DNA of 64,000 bases from UBA6623 sp965226435 (GCA_965226435.1 CBDDCY010000013.1:186001-250000), one strand, 5' to 3'. Counted from the stretch's first letter, positions 17,757 through 27,301 are shown. Numbers and translations: made by a program. Notes: generated by a model from the sequence alone, not told the origin.

Positions 17757-17878
17757 CTAGCGGCGCCACCGGCTGGGCCGGGCCGTCCAGGGGAGAAACT
17801 TGGTCGAAGGTTTCGCCGGGACCGCGCCGCGCGGCGGCGCGGCTCGGGTGGGTGAATGTCCGATCTATTGGTAGCACA
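17757..17878 (+). repeat. Dispersed 150-bp repeat (family B), copy 2
   Basis: Same order of landmarks as the copies at 5535 and 39463, including the CCGCGCCG/CGGCGCGG hairpin and TCCGATCTATT. It is truncated after TAGCAC and lacks the tail of the other copies; instead AATTTGGAGTTTCAGG, which resembles that tail, lies just before its start, as if the unit were circularly permuted or once tandem. The gap from 17515 to 17971 otherwise holds only the MITE copy. Confidence 0.7.
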
Positions 17879-17971
17879 ACACATCTCACAGGCACGCGGT
17901 TGGGCAAGTCTCCAGGGGCTCGGGATCGGGAACCCGGACGGTTGCCGACGTCGGCGGGTGACGAAACACGG

Positions 17972-19093
17972 CTAAGGCTTGGGCGGGTTCCGCCGCAGAG
18001 CCTCGGGGACCCGCGTACGATCAATATCGTCGAGCGCAAACGTCCACTCGAGGGGAATCTCTTGGGGTAGGTAACAAATCGTGTCGTCACAGGCTTGGTA
18101 GCGCAGCTTGCCGCGCACCGTCAGTTCGCCGAACTCGTTGAGCAGGTGCGTGACCTGTTTCTTTTGGCCGATCTTGACTTCCGCGAGAAAGCGCACGGAC
18201 CCCTCGTAGACCGGAACCGTTTCCTCGATCGCGGGCAGATGCAACATCTCCGATTGCGGGTAGGTCGGGGCGTAGGTGGTCAGCCCGGTGACCTCTTCCA
18301 GTTCCCAGTTCACCGGGATATAGCCTTCGACCCCCGGCGCGTAGACATGCATCTTGTCCTTGAAGTCGATGTCGAGAACGAGGGCGACGCGGTTGCCGCC
18401 GACCAAAACTTGATCGCTCGCCCAGGAAGAGACCGTCAAGTGGTCAGTTTCGGTTTCGGTGCGCGGCGCGCCCAAATCGGCGCCGAGCTGCCGCACCATA
18501 ACGAGCCCGGTCGTGAAGCGGTCACGGTAGTTTTGTTCGAAAAACTTGGCTTGGACGACGCCGTTTTCGTCAACGAGATATTGGCCCGGGTGCGGGATGC
18601 CGAAGAATTGGTGGGTCTCGGCGATCGAGTCGTTGAGGATGCCGAACTTGCGAATCACTTCGGATTCGGGGTCGGAAAGCAACGTAAAGCCGATACCGCG
18701 GCGCTTGCGGAAGTGCCGCAGAATTTCGGTGCTGTCATAGCTCAGCGCGGCGACTCGAATGCCGTCCCGCTCGAAAGCTTCGCGTTTGCGCTCCAACTGA
18801 ACCAGTTGGCTTTTGCACCACGGTCACCAATCAGCCGAGCGATGGATGAGCAGCAACAGCCCCTTCGGGCCGCGTAAGCTTTCGAAAGTTTGCTGCTTGC
18901 CGTCTTGGTCACGGGTCGTGAACGAGGGAATCTTTTCCCCGATTTCCGGACCCGTGCCGACCGGCGCCGCGGGCGGTCCCCCCTTCTTTGACGCCTGGGC
19001 GCCGAGCCTTGCCGCGAAGGCAAGCGACATCAGGGCAACGATAACGAAAATACCCGCAAGATCGACGAATCCGCGTTTCATCAATATCCGCAC
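17972..19093 (-). CDS. Selenoprotein: redoxin (UxxC) fused to a DsbD-alpha-like domain
   Basis: One continuous frame of 373 codons interrupted only by TGA at 18826-18824 (codon 90). The context is SADW-UGA-PWCKSQLVQL, where relatives in the AhpC/TSA redoxin family have SADWCPWCKxQL; the UGA thus replaces the first Cys of a CxxC redox centre. Six-base stem CCAACT/AGTTGG with loop GGTTC begins 14 bases after the UGA, as expected for a bacterial SECIS. Domains in order: signal peptide or anchor (about 6-33), redoxin (about 45-190), and a DsbD N-terminal-like beta domain (about 205-365) with CDDTIC. Likely periplasmic thiol/peroxide chemistry. Start may be GTG 19093 or ATG 19081. The sel genes are not in the window. 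Confidence 0.85.
18793..18809 (-). promoter_or_regulatory. Candidate bacterial SECIS hairpin
   Basis: On the mRNA strand this reads CCAACT-GGTTC-AGTTGG, a perfect 6-bp stem with a 5-base loop. The first loop G is 21 bases after the UGA, and G is in the first two loop positions, both features described for bacterial SECIS elements recognised by SelB. It lies wholly inside the coding region, as is normal in bacteria. Confidence 0.7.
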
Positions 19094-19197
19094 CGCAACA
19101 GCCTCTAGTTAGTTAGTCGCGCGAGGAGGGCAGTTGGTCTCACAAAAAATACCGCCCAGCGTTTCCGCATCGCGAGGGTGGAGCCAGACGAAACTGG

Positions 19198-19268
19198 CTG
19201 GCCGGGGAGGATTCGAACCTCCATTCCAGGCTCCAAAGGCCCGTGTCCTACCATTGGACGACCGGCCA
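19198..19268 (-). tRNA. tRNA-Gln (TTG anticodon)
   Basis: On the minus strand the cloverleaf is complete: acceptor arms TGGCCGG/CCGGCCA, D-stem GTCC/GGAC around AATGGTA, anticodon arm CGGGC-CTTTGGA-GCCTG with TTG in positions 34-36, and T-arm GGAGG-TTCGAAT-CCTCC. The discriminator base is G, as expected for Gln. CCA is not encoded. About 260 bases downstream on the other strand cstA begins. Confidence 0.92.
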
Positions 19269-19388
19269 GCAGGATTCTTCTTACGATATCACGCCCATGG
19301 AATTTACTCGCCGCAGCGCTGTTGGGGTCCGGCGATTGGTCTATGATATGAGAGGTTTTGACGCGGTCCGGGGCGAGCCGGCCGGCGT

Positions 19389-19446
19389 CTGGTGTAAGTC
19401 CGACTACGCGAAAAAGCGTACAGCCACCGATTTTCGCCGTCCGCCG
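19389..19446 (+). repeat. Short dispersed element (family C), copy 2
   Basis: It shares the ordered motifs GGTGTAAGTCCGACT, CGCGAA, ACAGCCACCGATTTTCGC and TCCGCC with 15545-15612. It lies between tRNA-Gln and cstA with no coding potential. Confidence 0.5.
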
Positions 19447-19529
19447 GTGTAGGAGCCGGAGTGGTTCGGCGAGCGAGGATCGAATGGCAGTCCCCCTTTT
19501 TCGCCAGAGCAGACTTTAGGGAGTTTTCG

Positions 19530-21200
19530 ATGCAACCAGTTTTTGCCGCCGCCGGCTGTTTTGTGCTCTACGTGCTGGTGTACCGGTTTTACGCGCGCTA
19601 TTTGGGCAGCCGCATCTTCAAGCTGGATCCGACGAAATCGACGCCCGCGCATGACATCAACGACGGCGTGGACTACGTCCCGTGCCGGCGGTCGGTGTTG
19701 TTCGGACACCACTATGCATCGATCGCCGGATTGGCTCCGATGCTGGGGCCGGCGATCGCGGTGATCTGGGGTTGGTTGCCTGGGATGCTTTGGGTCGTGT
19801 TCGGCACTTTGTTTATCGGCGCGGTCCACGATTTCGGCGCACTGGTCGTTTCGATGCGACACCGCGGCGTGAGCATCGGCAAGGTGGCCGAGGATTTGAT
19901 CGGCAAGCGCGCCAAGTCGATTTTCCACATCATCATCTTGTTCTTGATCTGCCTGGTGATGGGTGTGTTTGTGCGCACGGTGGCCGGCCTCTTCACGGTG
20001 GAATATTATCCGGAGTCGGTTTTCCCCACTTTCGTATTGATGGGCGTGGCGATGGTGATGGGCTGGGCGACTTACAGGCGGGGCGCGAGCATCGGCAAGG
20101 CGACCATTGTCGGATTTGTTTTGATGCTGGCCTCGATCGTGGTCGGTCTGCAGCTCGCCAAGCCGAATCTGACGATCGAGAGCTGGGTGCTGATCTTGCT
20201 CGTCTACGCCTTCGCCGCCTCGACGCTGCCGGTGTGGTCGTTGTTGCAGCCGCGGGATTATCTGAACTCGCTATTGCTCTACCTGGGACTGGGGACGGCC
20301 TATCTTGGCTTTTTCGTGTTGAGTCCGAGTTTCGCGGCTCCCGTGATCGACACCGCCCCGGCGGGCGCGCCGCCGATTGTGCCTTTCGTCTTTATCGTGA
20401 TTGCCTGCGGGGCGGTCTCGGGTTTCCACGGGCTGGTTTCCTCCGGGACGACCTCGAAGCAGATCGACAAGGAAACCGATGCCCTGCCGATCGGCTACGG
20501 CGGTATGGTTGGCGAATCGATGCTGGGGTTGCTGGCGGTGTTGGCCTGTACGGCGGGTTTCCGTTCGCCCGAAACCTGGAGCGAGCACTACGCGAGTTGG
20601 ACGACCGCCAGTTCGCTGTCAGAAAAAATGCGGGCGTTCATCGACGGCTCGGCGACTTTCATTACGACCTTGGGCGTGCCGATGGAGTTGGCGCAAGCCT
20701 TTATCGCGCTGGTCGCGGTTTCGTTTGCCTTGACGTCGCTCGACTCGGGCACGAGGCTGCTGCGCTATAACCTCGCCGAGATCGCCGAGTCGGTTCGCCT
20801 ACCGCAATTGGGCAATCGCTACACGGCTTCGGTGATCGCCGTGGCCTTGATCGGCTTCTTCGCGTTTTACGAAATCCAGGGGCAACCGGTGGGGCTGGCG
20901 ATGTGGAAGCTTTTCGGCAGCACCAACCAGATTTTGGGCGGTCTGACTCTACTGGCGATCACGATTTATCTCAAGCAACGCGGCGTGAACTATTGGTATA
21001 CCGCCATTCCGATGGCTTTCATGCTGACGGTGACGATCGCCGCGATGGTCTACGAGCTGAATAACTATTGGACCGGCGGACAAAACCTACTGTTGTTCAT
21101 AGCTGCCTCGATTTTCACCTTGAGTGTGTGGCTGGTGGTTGAAGCCGTTCTGCGGTTCCGCCGCGACGCCGCGGTTGCCGGGGCCGTTGAAGGCGACTGA
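19530..21200 (+). CDS. cstA: Carbon starvation protein A (CstA-type transporter)
   Basis: A 556-residue integral membrane protein with about 15 hydrophobic segments. Family landmarks are clear: YRFYARYLGSRIF, the CstA signature around NDGVDYVPCRRSVLFGHHYASIAG, GPAIAVIWGWLPG, GAVHDFGALVVSMRH, and SGFHGLVSSGTTSKQI. CstA-type carriers import pyruvate or peptides during carbon limitation. It is shorter than E. coli CstA (about 700 residues), like the shorter BtsT/CstA forms. ATG 19530 is chosen, with TTAGGGAG about 8 bases upstream; the frame extends upstream without a better start. Confidence 0.92.
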   Translation: MQPVFAAAGCFVLYVLVYRFYARYLGSRIFKLDPTKSTPAHDINDGVDYVPCRRSVLFGHHYASIAGLAPMLGPAIAVIWGWLPGMLWVVFGTLFIGAVHDFGALVVSMRHRGVSIGKVAEDLIGKRAKSIFHIIILFLICLVMGVFVRTVAGLFTVEYYPESVFPTFVLMGVAMVMGWATYRRGASIGKATIVGFVLMLASIVVGLQLAKPNLTIESWVLILLVYAFAASTLPVWSLLQPRDYLNSLLLYLGLGTAYLGFFVLSPSFAAPVIDTAPAGAPPIVPFVFIVIACGAVSGFHGLVSSGTTSKQIDKETDALPIGYGGMVGESMLGLLAVLACTAGFRSPETWSEHYASWTTASSLSEKMRAFIDGSATFITTLGVPMELAQAFIALVAVSFALTSLDSGTRLLRYNLAEIAESVRLPQLGNRYTASVIAVALIGFFAFYEIQGQPVGLAMWKLFGSTNQILGGLTLLAITIYLKQRGVNYWYTAIPMAFMLTVTIAAMVYELNNYWTGGQNLLLFIAASIFTLSVWLVVEAVLRFRRDAAVAGAVEGD

Positions 21201-21292
21201 GAAACGAGAGCACGGGGCGGGCCAAGGCCCGACAAGCACACGCAACCCCGGCACTTTCTTTTCCGATTACGCCTTTCTGAAGCGCGAAGACG

Positions 21293-23653
21293 ATGATCGG
21301 GCGAACCATCTCGCACTACCGCATTACCGAGAAGCTCGGCCAGGGCGGTATGGGCGTGGTCTACAAGGCCGAAGACCTGCATTTGGGCCGGCCCGCGGCG
21401 CTCAAGTTTCTTTCTCCCGCTTATCTGGAAGACGAAGAGCAAAGGGCGCGTTTCATCAAGGAAGCGCGGGCGGCCGCCGCGCTCGATCACCCCAACATCT
21501 GCACCATCTACGAGGCCGGTGAGGAAGACGGCCTGATCTTCCTCGCGATGGCGTACGTCGAGGGCGACACCGTCACCCAGAAAATTCGCTCCGGCCCGCT
21601 CGACGAGGCGCAAGCCGTCGACATCGCGGTGCAAATCGCCGACGGGTTGCAGGAAGCCCATCAGAACGACATCGTACACCGTGACATCAAGAGCTCGAAC
21701 ATCATGGTGACGAGCAAGGGGCAGGTGAAGATCCTCGATTTCGGCATCGCCAAGGATCTCGCCTCCGCTGATTCCGATCAGACCCGCCAGGTGCTCGGCA
21801 CGCCGGCGTACATGTCGCCCGAGCAGACACGCGAAGAGCGCGTCGACCAACGCAGTGATATCTGGTCGCTCGGCGTCGTGCTGTACCAGATGTTGAGCGG
21901 GAAACTGCCTTTCGCCGGAAAGTTCGACGCCGGGATCGTCTACGCCGTGCTGCTGCACGAAGAGCCGGTGCCGCTCGACGATGTTGCCCCCGACGTCGCC
22001 CCGGGGGTGGATGCCGTGGTCCGGTGCGCGCTCAGCAAGAGCCGCCGTCGGCGTTATCAGGCGGTCAGCGAGATGTCGGGCGCGCTGCGCCAACTTGGGC
22101 TCGGCCCGGCCCCCGTGACGCAGGCCCGTGAGACGGTTCCGCCGCCCGCTCGGCCCCTGCCGCGGGCCCGTCTCGCCACCGGCGCCGCGCTGATCGCCGC
22201 CGCCTTAGCGGCTTGGTTCATTCCTTGGCGGACGGAAACTCCCGCCCCCGTGATCGAGAACGTGCAGCCGGCCGAGCGGCATGGTCTCGCGGTGATGCCG
22301 CTGACGAATCTTTCCGGGCTCGAGAGCGAAGATTACTTCGCCTATGGAATGACCGAGCAATTGACGACCACGCTGGCGAAGATCGAGGGTTTGCGGGTGA
22401 TCTCGCAAGGTTCAATCGTCGGATACAAGGACCGCAATGCCTCGCCGAGCGAAATCGCCCGCGATCTCAACATTTCCTATCTCGTCGAAGGTTCGGTGCA
22501 GCGGGAACGGGATCGCGTCCGCATTACGGCGCAGCTCATCGAAGTCTCCAGCGGCGAGCTGATCTGGACCCGCAACTACGATCGTGATTTGCGGGATGTT
22601 TTCAAGCTGCAGAGCGAGGTGGCGCGCTCGATCGCCTCCCAGATTCGCGTTCGCCTCACTCCGGCCGAAGAGTTGCGGCTGTCGCGTACTCGTCCGATCT
22701 CGCCCGATGCCTACGAACAATATCTAAAAGGGCGATTTTTCGCCAACAGCCGTACCCAAGAGGGCTTGGCGCGGTCATTGGAGCATTATCGGGCCGTCCT
22801 CGTCGAATCTCCCGAAGCCGCCTTGGCCCATGCCGGGATGGCCGATACGCTGCTGTTGCAGGCCAATCACGGTTTTGTGCCTCCCGCTCAAGTTTGGCCG
22901 AAAGCCAAAGCCGCGGCGGAAAAGGCGCTCTCCCTCGACCCGGAACTCGCCGAAGCACACTCGACGTTGGGGTCGATTCTCTCCCGTTTTGAATGGAACT
23001 GGGAGGCGGCGGAGAATTCGTATCTCCGCGCTCTTGAACTCTATCCCGGCGATGCCACCGCTAACCTCCGGTACAGCACTTATTTATCCCGCATGGAGCG
23101 CCACGAGGAAGCAATCGAGGCGATTCGTCGCGCCCGGGATCTGGACCCGCTCTCGCTCACCATCAGCAATGCCGTCGGCGTCGTGTTGCACATGGCCCGG
23201 CGTCACGGCGAGGCGATCGAGCAATTCCGGCGGAACCTGGAACTCTCGGAAAGCTACTACCGTACTTTCTACAATTTGGGGCGATCCTATCGCGAACTTT
23301 CCGAGTACGACAAGGCCGTGGCCGCACTTGATCAAGCCCGTGCCATGTCGGGGGATCGCCCGTTTTTGGCGGCGGCTTTGGGACACGCCTACGGCCGAGC
23401 CGGAGAAACCCGGCAGGCCGAGCGGTTGCTCGAGGATGTTGCCAGCCGGGCCGATTCGCAGTACGTTTCCCCGGCGAGCCTGGCGTTGCTCTACTTGGGA
23501 CTCGAGGATTTCGACGCCGCTTTCCTGCAATTGGATCGGGCGGTCGAGGAGAGAGCGGCGCTCCTGACCTGGCTTCGCGTGGACCCTATATTCGATCCTA
23601 TTCGCGAGCGGCCTCGTTTTGCCGAGTTGCTCCAAAAGGTAGGGTTGGACTAG
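21293..23653 (+). CDS. Transmembrane Ser/Thr kinase with TolB-like domain and TPRs
   Basis: A 786-residue protein. Residues about 9-265 are a complete Hanks-type kinase: GQGGMG loop (16-21), Lys in ALKF (about 38), HRDIKSSN catalytic loop, DFG, and GTPAYMSPEQ. A transmembrane helix follows at about 295-315. Residues about 325-460 form a TolB-N/FlgO-like domain (LAVMPLTNLSG, DYFAYGMTEQLTTTL, YLVEGSVQRERDRVRITAQL), and about 480-780 are TPRs. The extracytoplasmic part should sense or bind proteins and signal to the kinase. Unlike the three PD40 kinases in the window, this one is undamaged. Confidence 0.9.
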   Translation: MIGRTISHYRITEKLGQGGMGVVYKAEDLHLGRPAALKFLSPAYLEDEEQRARFIKEARAAAALDHPNICTIYEAGEEDGLIFLAMAYVEGDTVTQKIRSGPLDEAQAVDIAVQIADGLQEAHQNDIVHRDIKSSNIMVTSKGQVKILDFGIAKDLASADSDQTRQVLGTPAYMSPEQTREERVDQRSDIWSLGVVLYQMLSGKLPFAGKFDAGIVYAVLLHEEPVPLDDVAPDVAPGVDAVVRCALSKSRRRRYQAVSEMSGALRQLGLGPAPVTQARETVPPPARPLPRARLATGAALIAAALAAWFIPWRTETPAPVIENVQPAERHGLAVMPLTNLSGLESEDYFAYGMTEQLTTTLAKIEGLRVISQGSIVGYKDRNASPSEIARDLNISYLVEGSVQRERDRVRITAQLIEVSSGELIWTRNYDRDLRDVFKLQSEVARSIASQIRVRLTPAEELRLSRTRPISPDAYEQYLKGRFFANSRTQEGLARSLEHYRAVLVESPEAALAHAGMADTLLLQANHGFVPPAQVWPKAKAAAEKALSLDPELAEAHSTLGSILSRFEWNWEAAENSYLRALELYPGDATANLRYSTYLSRMERHEEAIEAIRRARDLDPLSLTISNAVGVVLHMARRHGEAIEQFRRNLELSESYYRTFYNLGRSYRELSEYDKAVAALDQARAMSGDRPFLAAALGHAYGRAGETRQAERLLEDVASRADSQYVSPASLALLYLGLEDFDAAFLQLDRAVEERAALLTWLRVDPIFDPIRERPRFAELLQKVGLD

Positions 23654-23936
23654 ATCGGGCCTTTCATTGGGCGGGTTGAGGAATGGGCAGGTCTGGAGAC
23701 CTGCCCCACTGGGAACCGGCGCCGTTGGATGTTGATGGAGAAGATCGAGAGACAAGCTGAGAGCTTGTCTCGACCGTGGGCTGGGACCGGCAAGAGTGCC
23801 GGTCGCCACCGGGGGACGCGCCGTCAATCGCCTTACGAAGTTTTTTGCCTCAATGAGCCGGCGCGGCCGGTGGCGCGCCACTAATCCGCATTTTCACCGC
23901 GACGGAATGTAGTACCTCGACTGCTCGCGGCCAATC
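23654..23936. other. Intergenic gap with palindromes
   Basis: The gap between the kinase gene and the fragment at 23937 holds two palindromes and no gene. GGGCAGGTCT-GG-AGACCTGCCC lies at 23685-23706 (copy 2 of the GGGCAGG family, followed by CCACTG). A second, GAGACAAGCT-GAG-AGCTTGTCTC, lies near 23748-23770. Confidence 0.6.
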
Positions 23937-24078
23937 CTATTTCGAGATCGAGGTGACACTGATTTCCTTGAACCAAACCACGGACTCCGCGTCGTGGTTT
24001 TGGATGCCGATGTAGCCCGAGTCGGGACGCGGCCCGGGCCTTGGATCCGAGGCCGATTCGCGCGCCGGCACTTCCCCG
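23937..24078 (-). pseudogene. C-terminal fragment of a DUF1080 (3-keto-disaccharide hydrolase-like) gene
   Basis: Reading the minus strand gives GPRPDSGYIGIQNHD, then SVVWFKEISV and a stop at 23937. This is the very recognisable end of DUF1080 proteins, secreted lectin-fold glycoside-active proteins common in planctomycetes, verrucomicrobia and acidobacteria. Only about 45 residues remain. Just upstream, at 24079-24098, CCCCGATGTTTCACAGCC resembles one end of the MITE family, so the fragment may have been cut by such an element. Confidence 0.6.
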
Positions 24079-24117
24079 GCCCCGATGTTTCACAGCCGCG
24101 TGCGCTGCCGGCCCGGT

Positions 24118-25290
24118 TCACTTGCGGCCGTTGACTCGCGCATGCGCCGAGGTGGTCTGCTCGGCCATCGCCAAGGCGGCTACCGAATCGATGTCGTCGG
24201 GCATCTCGATACCGGCGACGCGCACCATGGCGTAGACCGGGAGGCCTTCGTCAGTGCGCTCGAAGGTCATCGTGTTTTGTTCTTCGTCCAGATCGACCTC
24301 GACCAAATCTCCGGCTCTTATCTGTTCGGTGGCGATGAGGTTCGCCATGGGGTAGACGAGTGAGCGGTCGATGGCGCGTTTGAGATGGCGGGCGCCGTAT
24401 TTGGCGTCGGTGCCTTCCTCGAGTAGATGGGCGCGCGCGGCTTCTGAAAGCTGAAACAGGAACGGCGTTCCGTTGAAGACTCGCTGGTGAACCTGCGCTA
24501 GTTCGAGATCGAGAATGCGCTGCAACTCGCCGGCGCCAAGGTGTTTGAACACAACGACCTTGTCGAGCCGGTTCATGAACTCGGGCGTAAACTTGCGGCG
24601 AGCCGCCGTCATGCCCGCGCTCGAAATCCGATCGTCCATACTGCCGCGACAATCCGCCTCGGACGCCTTCTTGGGTCCGCTGAATCCCAGCCCGGGACTC
24701 ATCATCGCGCTCATCTCGCCGGCGCCCAAGTTGCTCGTCATGAAGATCAGGCTCTTCGAAAAATCGACCCGGCGGTTGTCGCCCAACGTCAGCGTCGCTT
24801 TATCCAGAATGCCCAACAGCAAGTTCCACAGCGCGTCGCTGGCTTTTTCGATTTCGTCGAACAGCACGAAGGAAACCTTCAGCACGTCGGTGTGGTGCTG
24901 ATTGAGCACTTCTTGACTCAGCAACGGGTGGGTCTCACGGTGCCCCAGGTAGCCGGGAGGCGAACCGATCAGCTTGGCGATCTCGTGACTGTGTTGAAAT
25001 TCGCCGCAGTCAATCTTGATGACCGCCCGCGGATCTCCCAGCAAGGTCTCCGCCGTTGCTTCGACGATACGAGTTTTTCCCGTCCCGGTCGGGCCGAGAA
25101 AGAGAAAGTTCGCGATCGGTCGACCCGGACTGTTGAGCCCGGCGAGGTAGGTCTGAAAGACGTTGATGATCTGGTCGACCGCTTCGTCTTGTCCGATGAC
25201 GCGCTTATGGAGTCCACGCTCCAGTTTTTCCGCGTCTTTCCCCGTCTGCGTGGGGTCGAGTTTCTTGTGTACTGTTGCCGCTTGTCCCAC
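24118..25290 (-). CDS. Short Clp/Hsp100-type AAA+ ATPase
   Basis: A 390-residue protein with a single AAA_2 domain of the ClpB/ClpA second-ring type. Walker A is GPTGTGKT (about residue 70), Walker B is FVLFDEIEK, and the substrate-loop region is GSPPGYLGH. Sensor residues lie in SLIFMTSNLGA and, in the ClpB D2-small domain, YGARHLKRAID. It lacks the N-domain and first ring of ClpA/B/C, so it probably works with other partners or as a stand-alone unfoldase. An insertion rich in Met/Gly/Ser (about 200-230) precedes FTPEFMNRLD. GTG start. Alone on its strand. Confidence 0.8.
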   Translation of the reverse strand: MGQAATVHKKLDPTQTGKDAEKLERGLHKRVIGQDEAVDQIINVFQTYLAGLNSPGRPIANFLFLGPTGTGKTRIVEATAETLLGDPRAVIKIDCGEFQHSHEIAKLIGSPPGYLGHRETHPLLSQEVLNQHHTDVLKVSFVLFDEIEKASDALWNLLLGILDKATLTLGDNRRVDFSKSLIFMTSNLGAGEMSAMMSPGLGFSGPKKASEADCRGSMDDRISSAGMTAARRKFTPEFMNRLDKVVVFKHLGAGELQRILDLELAQVHQRVFNGTPFLFQLSEAARAHLLEEGTDAKYGARHLKRAIDRSLVYPMANLIATEQIRAGDLVEVDLDEEQNTMTFERTDEGLPVYAMVRVAGIEMPDDIDSVAALAMAEQTTSAHARVNGRK

Positions 25291-25727
25291 CGTTCGGCTC
25301 CCGTCTGGCTTGTCGCGACCGCCGCGAATTCAAAACTACTTATCGGCATTGCGTGGCGGCGGCTTAATCGTCTTGCGGACTGCGTTTGCGCTCGTCCGTG
25401 GTGCTCCAAAGGAAGAAGTTGATTGATCGCTTCCAGTGTAGCCCGGCCCCCTGCATTTCCCATCGGTCGCGCGAGTCAACGTATTGAAAAGAAAGCCCCA
25501 CTTTTTTTTAAACGAACGTGACAGCATTTTCACTGATGCCTCGGAATGCCGTTGATGCGTCGTCGCGCGCTGTCCTGACCCGGCTTCACAACACGTACGG
25601 CTGAAAGTGTTCGTGGCTCTCTGATTCCGCCTCAACCTCCCGTTCGAAGTTCACCGTCGGCCCTGTTCAAGTTTGCTTCCCACCCGCCGATACGCTTTCA
25701 CAGGAATACCGATTCCGAATCGACTTC
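25291..25727. other. Divergent intergenic region between the Clp-type gene and motA
   Basis: About 440 bases with no supported gene. It must carry the promoters of both divergent units. A T8 run at 25504-25511 lies within it. I could not identify a sigma-28 or sigma-54 site for the motility operon with confidence. Confidence 0.4.
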
Positions 25728-26495
25728 ATGGACTTAGCAACAATTGTCGGCATCGTTCTTTGTTTCATCCTCGTCGGGGCGACGATTGCTCTCGGCGGTT
25801 CACCGATCATTTTCGTGAACATACCGTCCGCGCTGGTTGTGATCGGCGGCACGATCGGCGCGACGCTGATACGCAACCCGTTGGCTTCGGTTCTGGGGAC
25901 TGTCGGCGTCGTTGGCAAAGCCTTTTCGACGAAGGTTCCCGACGCCGGCGAACTCATCCCGAACGTAGTCGAAATGGCGAAGACGGCTCGCAAAGACCTC
26001 TTGGCTCTCGAAAAGGTCGAAATCGAGTACGCCTTTCTCGCCAAGGGAATTCAGCTTTGCGTCGACGGCATGAAATCAGACCAGATCCGCGCGGTGCTTG
26101 AGACCGACATGAGCGCCACCGCCCAACGCCACAAGCGAGGACAGGAAATCCTCGAGGGCATGGGGCAGGCCGCGCCGGCTTTCGGCATGATCGGAACCCT
26201 GATCGGGATGGTGCAAATGCTCGCCAATATGAGCGACCCGGCCTCGATCGGCCCGGCCATGGCCGTCGCCCTGCTGACGACCCTCTACGGCGCGGTGTTG
26301 TCCAACGTAGTCTGTTTGCCTTTAACCGATAAGTTGAAAGTGCGTTCCCAAGAGGAAGTGTTGGGCATGTCGATCTGCCTGGAGGGCGTCATCGGGATCG
26401 CGCAAGGGAGCAACCCCTCCACGATTGATCAGCAGCTCAAGGGATTCCTGGCTCCGAAGCTGCGCAAGGGCGCCGAGGAAACGCCAGAGTCATGA
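25728..26495 (+). CDS. motA: Flagellar motor stator protein MotA
   Basis: A 255-residue membrane protein with four helices: two near the N-terminus (about 1-22 and 32-50) and two near 147-170 and 180-200. It carries the MotA landmarks PSALVVIGGTIGA, GQAAPAFGMIGTLIGMVQML, and the proline-containing AMAVALLTTLYGAVL. With MotB it forms the proton-driven (or sodium-driven) stator. Its stop overlaps motB by 4 bases. Confidence 0.92.
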   Translation: MDLATIVGIVLCFILVGATIALGGSPIIFVNIPSALVVIGGTIGATLIRNPLASVLGTVGVVGKAFSTKVPDAGELIPNVVEMAKTARKDLLALEKVEIEYAFLAKGIQLCVDGMKSDQIRAVLETDMSATAQRHKRGQEILEGMGQAAPAFGMIGTLIGMVQMLANMSDPASIGPAMAVALLTTLYGAVLSNVVCLPLTDKLKVRSQEEVLGMSICLEGVIGIAQGSNPSTIDQQLKGFLAPKLRKGAEETPES

Positions 26496-27301
26496 AGGAA
26501 GAACCCTGTGAGTGTAAGGTCGGCGCGCCGGAGTGGATGGTCACTTTCGCCGACTTGATGTCCCTGCTGCTGACGTTCTTCGTCTTGCTGCTGTCTTTCT
26601 CACACATGGAGGTCATCAAGTTCCGCGAGATGTCCGGCTCGATGCGCGATGCCTTCGGGTTGAAATCGCGGCTGGATCTTTCCGATGTTCCGATGGGGCA
26701 GAACCTACTGCCTTACGAAGACCCCAAAGAGGGTGACGGCGGGGAAGGGCCGACCGCCGAGGAAATTGTTCGTCAACTCGAAGCGATGCTCGAAGAGGCC
26801 GGCATCCAACAAAACGGCGAAGCCAAGGTCGACAAACGCGGCGTCGTCTTGCAGCTGCAAGGCGATCTGCTGTTTGCTTCCGGCCGCGCTGAATTGAAAG
26901 ACAAAGCCCATCCCGTATTGAACGCGTTAGCCTTGTATATTTCGCGCGTCAACCGGTCGGTTGACGTGGTCGGACACACCGATAACATTCCGATCGCCAC
27001 GGCCGTGTACCTCAGCAACTGGGAACTCTCCGCGGCGCGGGCCGGACAAGCCGTTCGCTATTTGGCCGAGCGCGGCGTCAATGCCGAGAGCATGCGCGCC
27101 ATCGGCCAGGCCCACACCGCCACCGTGGAGCCGAATGACTCGCCCAAGGGACGCGAGGCCAATCGGCGCGTTGAATTCGTCTTTTCCACGAAAGAAACGG
27201 CTCCCGATCAAAAAGCACTCGAAGAACTGACGGCGGAACCGCAACCCGCCGAACTGCCGACGGAACTGCCGACCGAAGCTGGAGGAAGCCCCCGTGAATA
27301 G
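26492..27301 (+). CDS. motB: Flagellar motor stator protein MotB (OmpA-like)
   Basis: A 269-residue protein with one N-terminal helix containing the ion-binding Asp (FADLMSLLLTFFVLLL, Asp about residue 21), a plug/linker region rich in Asp/Glu, and a C-terminal OmpA-like peptidoglycan-binding domain (about 125-240: VDVVGHTDN, LSAARAGQAV, NRRVEFVF). It anchors the stator to the wall. It overlaps motA upstream and fliL downstream by a few bases. Confidence 0.93.
   Translation: MKEEPCECKVGAPEWMVTFADLMSLLLTFFVLLLSFSHMEVIKFREMSGSMRDAFGLKSRLDLSDVPMGQNLLPYEDPKEGDGGEGPTAEEIVRQLEAMLEEAGIQQNGEAKVDKRGVVLQLQGDLLFASGRAELKDKAHPVLNALALYISRVNRSVDVVGHTDNIPIATAVYLSNWELSAARAGQAVRYLAERGVNAESMRAIGQAHTATVEPNDSPKGREANRRVEFVFSTKETAPDQKALEELTAEPQPAELPTELPTEAGGSPRE

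Noticed and set aside
19682..20770. A 362-codon frame inside cstA
   Set aside because: Out of frame with an unmistakable CstA; the product is Arg/Gly-rich and unlike a real protein.
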